From: an uncultured Akkermansia sp.
Lineage (GTDB): Bacteria; Verrucomicrobiota; Verrucomicrobiia; Verrucomicrobiales; Akkermansiaceae
Assembly (NCBI GenBank): GCA_947589295.1
Contig: CANQBZ010000021.1
Span: forward strand, 1 to 37,061
DNA length: 37,061 bases
Direction of reading: 5' to 3'
Shown here: one piece after another, positions 31,804 through 37,061 of the stretch
Position numbering within the stretch: position 1 is the first letter of the stretch
Layout: each line of letters opens with the position of its first letter
Notes under the pieces: generated by a model
The model's input: the letters and a program-made list of their open reading frames with translations, nothing else
The model's database searches: none
Told to the model about the DNA's origin: nothing
Position numbers and translations under genes: made by a program

Positions 31804-32906
31804 AGAGTGATAAACAACTCGGTCTGAGCTACCTTAGGAAAGCGGCAAGTAACGGCTACGAAAAGGCAAAGGTTGTTATCAGAGAAGAAACGGGGGAGGA
31901 TGATAGAAGCGAATACGTGAAAGCTGCAGAATCGGGGCAATTGCTCCAAGTCCGGGAAAGTGTCTGCAGCGTGAAAGACGCCGTGTCCAAGGCAGCAAAG
32001 CTTATCGGCGCAAAGGCTTCTACGGCTCACGTCAATGAGATTGCCATGGTTGATTTCCTGTGCAACGGAGGGAAGAAGACAGAACTTTCTGATTTGGTAC
32101 GCGATCGCATGCAGGAAGCCTTAGTCACAAACTCTACGCTTGAGGTCACGGATCGCGTAGATACAAAGCTCATGATTCAGGAAGGGCAGGCGCAGCGAGA
32201 GTCGATTGATTTGCAGTCTTCCACCGCTGTCTTTATGGGCGAAATCATCTGCATCCCAGAACGCAATGTTGGCTACTTTGCCTACCGCGTATTCAATACG
32301 TTAGATATGAGAATACTTGCAGCAGGATTCATTCCCGTAAAGTGGAGCGGGAAAGAGAAAAATTTGTTGAAGAGCAGCACTGCAATGGTCGATACCTTTG
32401 CTCTTCCAATCTCTCCCAACAAAGAACTGAAAGGTTTGGTTGAAAAGGTCACATCGGGTCCTAAACGTGGTATTGCAATGGTATATTCTGAGGGGGATGA
32501 TGATGGTGATATTGTGGACAAGCGAGTAGCATTTGCTCAAATTCTTGCTACTATGTTTGATGCAAACTGTGAGTTGTACGAGCGCGAATTTTACCGTCAG
32601 GCATCCGAGGAGGCGTCCGTATCCGGAAATGTTGTTCAAGCAGAAAAGGTGGGAGCTCTTTGCACAGTGGAATTTTCCAAGATATCTTTTGTAGAGAATA
32701 ATCTCAAGGTAAAGATCACTGCGTATCCGAAGGGAAGTTTGCTGGCTGTGGACAACTTGAAGCAAAAACGAGTTGCAGACGTAGATGGTCATGCCGCAAT
32801 CTACAAAGGGGATATGAAAGGGGAAAGAGAGACATCTCACGCCATGGTTAAAGCTCTTTCTGCACCAAATTCCATGTACACGGAAAACATAAAAACGATC
32901 CATTAA
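31785..32906 (+). CDS. CsgG/FlgO-like protein, 3' part of frameshifted gene
   Basis: A 373-residue frame from a GTG that probably is not a natural start. It opens with the rest of a second Sel1 repeat (YLRKAASNGYEKAKVVI). After a linker comes a CsgG/FlgO/LpoB-like fold: VNEIAMVDFLCNGGKKTELS, then LVRDRMQEALVTNSTLEVTD and KLMIQEGQ, matching the strand-helix-strand start of that family, followed by a region on the exported scale (FMGEIICIPERNVGYFAYRV). A second half (MVYSEGDDDGDIVDKRVAFA onward) is unrecognised. No lipobox is visible. It precedes a second CsgG-like gene by 67 bases. Function may be in envelope assembly or sensing; this is inference. Confidence 0.6.
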   Translation: MGRILLKSDKQLGLSYLRKAASNGYEKAKVVIREETGEDDRSEYVKAAESGQLLQVRESVCSVKDAVSKAAKLIGAKASTAHVNEIAMVDFLCNGGKKTELSDLVRDRMQEALVTNSTLEVTDRVDTKLMIQEGQAQRESIDLQSSTAVFMGEIICIPERNVGYFAYRVFNTLDMRILAAGFIPVKWSGKEKNLLKSSTAMVDTFALPISPNKELKGLVEKVTSGPKRGIAMVYSEGDDDGDIVDKRVAFAQILATMFDANCELYEREFYRQASEEASVSGNVVQAEKVGALCTVEFSKISFVENNLKVKITAYPKGSLLAVDNLKQKRVADVDGHAAIYKGDMKGERETSHAMVKALSAPNSMYTENIKTIH

Positions 32907-32973
32907 CAATCACATTTTTTCCAATTTAGTCCTGCGAGATTTTCTAAAAACCTAACACAAACATTACTACACG

Positions 32974-33954
32974 ATGAAAACAATGATAGTTGCCCTGCTC
33001 GGTATAGCATCAAGCTGCGTTTTTGCCCAAACAGCTACGTCACGTCTCTCAGATAAGCCGGCCATTGCAGTGCCCATCTTCGAGAATAAGACAGGTGGTC
33101 TCGTGACGCGTAAAAGTAGCAGTGACCATATTGATGTTATTGAAGTTGAGCGCCGGGAGGACCAAATCCGAGCAAAGCGTACGATTAGTAATAGTGGTAC
33201 CATGGATGTTCCTCAGGCTGGATTGCAATTGCCTGACGTGGCAGCCGAGATTGCAACAAACGCCGTAAAAGAAGCGCTTGCTCGCTGTGGCAAGTTTCGA
33301 GTAGTCGATTACTCTCCTCTCGTTGAATCTCAAATCAATGAAAGACGAAAAAAGGAGAATTCGAACGGCTATGTTGTTTCAGATTCGAACCCTGTTGATT
33401 ACCTTCTTGTGGGTAGCATCAACAATTATCGTGTTAAAAATGAAAAGAGTGTTGTTTACGGAGTTCAACGCTGGAGGAATACTGTAACAGTGAGCATGGA
33501 TGTCAAGTTGATTCAGGTTCCTTCCCAAGAAGTGATAGCTAGCAAAACAATGAGTGAGAAACTTACTCGAGATATTCCGGAGGGTGTCACGGAGATTGAA
33601 GGCCTAAATGATGACTGGGAGGAACCTCTGCGTAAGGCAATTTCTTCGGCTGTACCCAAATTTATCGCTTCCATTAATATCGCTACTAACTCGGGGGAGG
33701 CAAGCAGCACTGCTGAGCCTGTCACCTTTGAGGTGAAATCCACTCCTGAGGGGGCTGACGTGGAATACAACGATAGCTTCGTTGGCAACACTCCGTGCAC
33801 AGTGACGGCTCCTGCTTCTCCCGGTATTTTGCGGATTTCTCTCGCCGGATATAAGACATGGGAGAAAAAACTCACTCCGAACGAGAACATGCGGATTGCG
33901 CCGATCCTACAAAAGATCGAAAAACCGGTTATTGTTCCGAAGAAAAATCATTGA
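32974..33954 (+). CDS. Exported CsgG-like protein with PEGA domain
   Basis: A 326-residue protein with a signal peptide (MKTMIVALLGIASSCVFAQ, cleavage after FA). Residues about 28-215 resemble the CsgG/curli-assembly-like fold: KPAIAVPIFENKTGG, AAEIATNAVKEALARCGKFR, VVDYSPLVESQINERR, DYLLVGSINNYRV and VTVSMDVKLIQVPSQEVIAS. A PEGA domain follows at about 248-300 (FEVKSTPEGADVEYNDSFVG, NTPCTV, LRISLAGYKTWEKKL), a small beta domain common in surface and regulatory proteins. It ends in a Lys-rich tail. It lies between another CsgG-like protein and a PrsW-type protease gene, all on the plus strand. Not curli proper: no CsgA or CsgE genes are seen. Confidence 0.72.
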   Translation: MKTMIVALLGIASSCVFAQTATSRLSDKPAIAVPIFENKTGGLVTRKSSSDHIDVIEVERREDQIRAKRTISNSGTMDVPQAGLQLPDVAAEIATNAVKEALARCGKFRVVDYSPLVESQINERRKKENSNGYVVSDSNPVDYLLVGSINNYRVKNEKSVVYGVQRWRNTVTVSMDVKLIQVPSQEVIASKTMSEKLTRDIPEGVTEIEGLNDDWEEPLRKAISSAVPKFIASINIATNSGEASSTAEPVTFEVKSTPEGADVEYNDSFVGNTPCTVTAPASPGILRISLAGYKTWEKKLTPNENMRIAPILQKIEKPVIVPKKNH

Positions 33955-33991
33955 GACTCTCCATTATGCGGATTATGCTCCAAACGTTTGG

Positions 33992-34021
33992 GTGACGTTC
34001 GGATCGTTAGGGACCTAGGGT
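33992..34021 (+). promoter_or_regulatory. Possible promoter of the PrsW gene
   Basis: GTGACG at 33992-33997, 18 bases, TAGGGT at 34016-34021. Predicted start near 34028. Both boxes are imperfect. Confidence 0.25.
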
Positions 34022-34052
34022 TTCAGAGTTAAGCAACATAATAATTACTGTG

Positions 34053-35477
34053 ATGAGCGAATCGATATCGGATACGTATGTCGCTCAAACCGAGCGACTT
34101 CAAAGAAAAGAATCCGGAACGAAGGAGTTGGTGCAAGACATGCCAGCTTACTACGTGCAGCGTGGAGATGGGTACGATGGTCCGCACACAGCGGAGGCTC
34201 TAAGCCAGCTCATTACCGCGGGCGAGATCCAAGAAAAATCTCTGATATGGAAAGAGGGTATGCCGGAATGGAAGTCATACGCCCAAGTGTTTCGTGCAGC
34301 TTCCACCCCTCCGCCGTTGCCGACACAATCTCCGGAATTTATGAAGAATAAAGAGGAAATTAACAAGACTAATCTTCTTTTTAATACTGTTTCCAAGCTT
34401 GATTCGTTTGTGGGTGGGGCCGTAGGATTAGAGGAACTCAAGGGTTTCTCGTGGAAGAAGTTTTTCTCTGCTGTTCTGCGGCACCACGGGGACGAGGAGC
34501 TATACAACGTATTCCACTGCGGTTCCTCATATACAACGCCCAAGATCACAGAGGTGAATGGAGATTGGCCGACTCCGTGGATATTTACTCGGGTTCTCTT
34601 GTATGGGATTTTATTGTCCTTGTTGTTCGGGTGGTGTGCCATATCGAAGGGAAATATCCATTCCTACCCGGCGCTGATCATGGCAGTGTCGCTCACGGTT
34701 CCCTTCACCGTACTCATCCTATTCTTTGAGATCAATGTCAGAAGGGATATATCCATGTATAACGTGATCCGTGCTTTCGTGGGCGGCGGAGCAGTTTCCT
34801 TGGTTATTACATTGATGCTTCCTATTTTCCTTCCCGACTTTATGACGTCCGGAGCATGCTGGGCAGGGCCAGTGGAGGAGACAGCAAAGCTTATGGCGGT
34901 GCTCGTTGTCTTTGCGCTTGCCCGGATGAGAGTCAACCATATCCTTCAGGGAGTTCTGCTCGGCGGGGCCGTTGGTGCCGGATTTGCCGCCTTTGAGACC
35001 GCTGGGTACGTTTTCAGGTTCTTCATTGCCTCTCGATTTAATGATGACACCCTTATCTCCATTGCTTTGCTGAGAGGATTCTTGGCGCCGTTCTGTCATG
35101 TCGTCTGGACGGCAATCTCTGCCGGTGCTCTTTGTCGGGTGATCCTCATTCGCCGTTCCGAACGCAAACAAAATGCTCAGGAAGGTTTTGACGCTGGGGC
35201 CCTCTTTGACAAACGCTTCTTGAAACTGTTCTTCATTCCCATCATACTTCACTTCTCTTGGAATGGTTCTGGTATGGTATTGGACACGATGAATCTAAGC
35301 AATGAAGTCTCCGAAATCGTGGCCTATGCCATATTCGCCTTGCTCGGAGTTATTGCGTGGATTGTTGCTCTCCGACTCATACAGGAAGGTATCTCCGACG
35401 TTCAACGTGCAAAACTTGCGGGGCAATCACACACCCATCTTTCGCCTTCTGGTGAAGGCAATACAACTCTTTCGTAG
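34053..35477 (+). CDS. GYF_2-domain PrsW-family membrane protease
   Basis: A 474-residue fusion. A GYF_2 domain lies at about 31-80 (AYYVQRGDGYDGPHTAEALS, GEIQEKSLIWKEGMPEWKSY), then a Pro-rich linker, an unrecognised segment (about 100-170) and a multi-helix membrane domain. The membrane part has the PrsW signature: Glu275-Glu276 with Lys279 in AGPVEETAKL, FAAFETAGYVF, FCHVVWTAISAGAL and LHFSWNGSG, giving the conserved Glu and His residues of these intramembrane metalloproteases. In Bacillus, PrsW cuts an anti-sigma factor. GTG 34050 is adjacent. ATG 34140, just before the GYF domain and after GAAGGAG, is a serious alternative start. The CsgG-like proteins upstream may be partners or substrates. 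Confidence 0.8.
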   Translation: MSESISDTYVAQTERLQRKESGTKELVQDMPAYYVQRGDGYDGPHTAEALSQLITAGEIQEKSLIWKEGMPEWKSYAQVFRAASTPPPLPTQSPEFMKNKEEINKTNLLFNTVSKLDSFVGGAVGLEELKGFSWKKFFSAVLRHHGDEELYNVFHCGSSYTTPKITEVNGDWPTPWIFTRVLLYGILLSLLFGWCAISKGNIHSYPALIMAVSLTVPFTVLILFFEINVRRDISMYNVIRAFVGGGAVSLVITLMLPIFLPDFMTSGACWAGPVEETAKLMAVLVVFALARMRVNHILQGVLLGGAVGAGFAAFETAGYVFRFFIASRFNDDTLISIALLRGFLAPFCHVVWTAISAGALCRVILIRRSERKQNAQEGFDAGALFDKRFLKLFFIPIILHFSWNGSGMVLDTMNLSNEVSEIVAYAIFALLGVIAWIVALRLIQEGISDVQRAKLAGQSHTHLSPSGEGNTTLS

Positions 35478-35478
35478 G

Positions 35479-35511
35479 GAAGTGGGTAAGATGGTGGTCC
35501 TGTTCCACTTC
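35479..35511. terminator. Inverted repeat between convergent genes
   Basis: GAAGTGG (35479-35485) and CCACTTC (35505-35511), 19-base loop, filling the gap between the PrsW and WalJ-like gene ends. No T-run, so a terminator role is weakly supported. Confidence 0.2.
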
Positions 35512-36279
35512 TCACACCTGCATCCAAGGTAGCAGCTCGGTTTGTCGAGCTATGTGCAGCTCTGCCGAGTGATGGAGTTCGTCTAGTACAGCCTGAATGG
35601 TAACGGCAGCGCGCGCTGGAGTATTACACTCCGGGGAGAGGTGTGCCAGGATGATGTGTCGCAGGTCGCTGTGGGCGATTTGGCGCACAAACTCACCAGC
35701 TTGTTCATTGGAGAGGTGTCCCCACTGTCCTTCAATCCGGCTGATGAGCTCTGGGGGGCGCCCTGACTTGCAAAGCAACTCCGGATCGTAATTGGATTCT
35801 AAATACAGAGCCTGAACTCCCTGCAGAGCCGGGAACATGGTGCGCGTGATGCAACCAGTATCGGTGATGTACCCGAGGCGCACTCCATCGGCCTCAAACA
35901 CATAGCCCAAGGGATCCACCGCATCATGACTCACACTGATGGGCAACACCGAAAAATCCCCAATGCGAACTTTCGTACCCGGTTCCAAAAAGGTGTAATT
36001 TGCATCTGGCGCAAGTGAAACCAAATCGTCGCGCAAATACCGTGAACAGTACACCCTCACCCTCGTTTTACCAGATAATACTGCCAGCCCTCCGATATGA
36101 TCCGAATGCTCGTGCGTGATGCAGATGCCACAGATATCCTCTAAACCAAGTCCGCACGACTCTAGCCCCAGTTTAATCCGGCGCGCACTTATGCCCACGT
36201 CCACAAGCAGCGTCGTCTTTCCCGCATTAACCACCGTAGCGTTCCCGCGACTGCTACTAGCTAGCACAGCTATCTTCAT
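35512..36279 (-). CDS. WalJ/YycJ-type metallo-beta-lactamase-fold hydrolase
   Basis: A 255-residue MBL-fold protein, probably binding two metal ions. It starts IAVLASSSRGNATVV with GKTTLLVDVGISARRI, typical of YycJ/WalJ. The metal motif THEHSDHIGG has His56, His58, Asp60 and His61; VSHDAVDPLGYVFEADG and GYITDTG supply further ligands; LESNYDPELL and GHLSNEQAGEF are family segments; HIILAHLSPECN carries the last His. In Firmicutes YycJ is linked to WalRK and to DNA-repair nuclease activity, but no two-component genes are near here. It lies 70 bases downstream of efp on the same strand. Confidence 0.88.
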   Translation of the reverse strand: MKIAVLASSSRGNATVVNAGKTTLLVDVGISARRIKLGLESCGLGLEDICGICITHEHSDHIGGLAVLSGKTRVRVYCSRYLRDDLVSLAPDANYTFLEPGTKVRIGDFSVLPISVSHDAVDPLGYVFEADGVRLGYITDTGCITRTMFPALQGVQALYLESNYDPELLCKSGRPPELISRIEGQWGHLSNEQAGEFVRQIAHSDLRHIILAHLSPECNTPARAAVTIQAVLDELHHSAELHIARQTELLPWMQV

Positions 36280-36349
36280 TGCTAAAACATGCCCACGACA
36301 ACGCCTCGCGACCGTGGACCGTCGGAATCAAGGGATACCTGTTCTGGGA

Positions 36350-36919
36350 CTAACTATTCACGCGCCCCAGGTAAGTGCCATCTTCCGTTTTTACAGAAAT
36401 TTTTTGCCCAGAACTGATGAAAAGCGGCACCTGTACTACCAGTCCGGTGGTCATCGTTGCACTCTTATAAACATTGTTCGCAGAGTTACCCTTCACACCC
36501 TCCGGTGCCTCGGCCACCTCCATTGTAATGGCTGCCGGAAGCTCGATGGAGCACGCAGTTTCATCCGTAAAGAGGAGCACGTACGAATTCCCCTCTATCA
36601 GGTAATCCTTAACCGGCTCAACGATGTCTTCGCTCACACAAATGTCGTCATACGTCTCAGTATTCAAGAAATGGTAACCCATACCATCCACGTACGAAAA
36701 CTCCATTTCCTCCCGCGTAAGCATCACCCCCTCCAAAAAATCATTCGAGGTCAACCGCAGATTGTAATCTTTCTTGGTGGCTATACTGCGAATGGTCATC
36801 TGCACATAGGAGGCCATTCGAGGCGGCGTCTTGAGCTGGCTCTCTCGCACAATGCATATATCTCCATTGTAATTGACTGCATGCCCCTTGCGAAGCTGGA
36901 TAACGGGTACTTTTGCCAT
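36350..36919 (-). CDS. efp: Elongation factor P with Arg34 tip
   Basis: A 189-residue translation factor that relieves stalling at proline stretches. KOW-like N-terminal domain (LRKGHAVNYNGDICIVRES), OB domains with FLEGVMLTREEMEFSYVDG, GNSYVLLFTDETACSIELP and the C-terminal ATMTTGLVVQVPLFISSGQ followed by YLGRV. The tip loop is LKTPPRMASYVQ, so the residue at position 34 is Arg, where canonical EF-P has Lys in PGKG. The frame is open to 36997, but the family start (MAKVPVIQLRKG) is at 36919, and the predicted transcription start is about 36923, making any earlier start unlikely. Confidence 0.92.
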   Translation of the reverse strand: MAKVPVIQLRKGHAVNYNGDICIVRESQLKTPPRMASYVQMTIRSIATKKDYNLRLTSNDFLEGVMLTREEMEFSYVDGMGYHFLNTETYDDICVSEDIVEPVKDYLIEGNSYVLLFTDETACSIELPAAITMEVAEAPEGVKGNSANNVYKSATMTTGLVVQVPLFISSGQKISVKTEDGTYLGRVNS

Positions 36920-36929
36920 AACGGCGCGG

Positions 36930-36958
36930 AGCCTATCACCTTCTGTCCGCAAAGTCAA
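36930..36958 (-). promoter_or_regulatory. efp promoter, near-leaderless
   Basis: On the minus strand TTGACT (36958-36953), 17 bases, TAGGCT (36935-36930). Predicted start about 36923, four bases before ATG 36919. Confidence 0.5.
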
Positions 36959-36991
36959 GCCAAAACAGATGTTCTCTGTGGATCCGCAATC

Positions 36992-37061
36992 GGACAAAAA
37001 TGAGTGTACCGAACGTGGAAAAAGGGGGCATGAGATTTATCGTCTGGACAAAAATAGTGTA
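36992..37061. repeat. Direct repeat at the window end
   Basis: GGACAAAAATGAGTGTA at 36992-37008 and GGACAAAAATAGTGTA at 37046-37061, 54 bases apart. Repeated short motifs of this kind occur at the ends of some IS families, including IS21-type, but the element itself, if any, lies outside the window. Confidence 0.4.

Noticed and set aside
36116..37003. 295-codon plus-strand frame
   Set aside because: Antisense to efp and the metallo-hydrolase gene, both with strong family matches.
1..37061. tRNA and rRNA genes
   Set aside because: I looked for T-loop/acceptor patterns and rRNA landmarks and saw none. A short or unusual tRNA could still be missed by eye.

Overview
The window looks like a chromosomal segment from a Verrucomicrobiota member, most likely close to Akkermansiaceae. 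This is inferred from gene content, not from a marker-gene search. The clues are mucin-type glycosidases (GH110 and GH89), a type II secretion/type IV pilus-like gene set with two GspE ATPases, a GYF_2-PrsW fusion, a planctomycete/verrucomicrobial-style pairing of an ECF sigma factor with a membrane Ser/Thr kinase, and generally weak Shine-Dalgarno use. No tRNA, rRNA or CRISPR array was seen.

Layout. (1) 178-4053: four translationally coupled genes, three unrecognised exported proteins (two are tandem paralogs) followed by a GH110 alpha-galactosidase. (2) 4069-9625: compact housekeeping run with a DUF1015 protein, an orphan D12-class adenine methyltransferase, serA, manC and ruvX. (3) 9645-9893: a promoter followed by a stem-rich stretch with no convincing protein, a candidate structured RNA. 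(4) 9905-12127 (minus): a membrane protein with a Glu/Ala/Arg repeat block, divergent from (5) 12321-19875: gspE, second gspE-like gene, gspF and gspG, followed 19 bases later by a GH89 alpha-N-acetylglucosaminidase. (6) 24664-19888 (minus): plsY, gpsA, ECF sigma factor and a Ser/Thr kinase with C-terminal helical repeats. (7) 24862-25206: rplS with a foldable leader and a strong UUCG terminator. (8) 29256-25279 (minus): a large one-pass membrane protein, a class V aminotransferase and a hot-dog thioesterase. (9) pdxH, and an FHA protein converging on it. (10) 30867-31554: a repeat-rich intergenic region with an IS30-type transposase remnant. (11) 31555-35477: an accessory-looking set, namely a frameshifted Sel1/CsgG-like protein, a CsgG-like/PEGA protein and a GYF_2-PrsW membrane protease. 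(12) minus-strand WalJ-type metallo-hydrolase and elongation factor P.

Promoters. Eleven sites match TTGNNN or a near variant, an exact 17-base spacer (18 in one further weak case) and a TAnnnT-like -10. They revise several starts. The -10 overlaps the first in-frame start codon of the genes at 12127 and 29256, so the next ATG is used. At pdxH, the FHA gene, the 29256 gene and efp, the predicted transcription start falls on or within about five bases of the ATG, which suggests leaderless or near-leaderless mRNAs.

Functional reading. The segment joins host-glycan degradation (GH110, GH89 next to the secretion genes) with core serine, phospholipid, PLP, GDP-mannose and translation functions, plus a phospho-signalling layer (ECF/kinase, FHA). 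The least explained parts are the RNA candidate at 9680-9893, the CsgG/PEGA/PrsW set, the exported trio before GH110, and a 29-base dispersed repeat upstream of plsY and the FHA gene.
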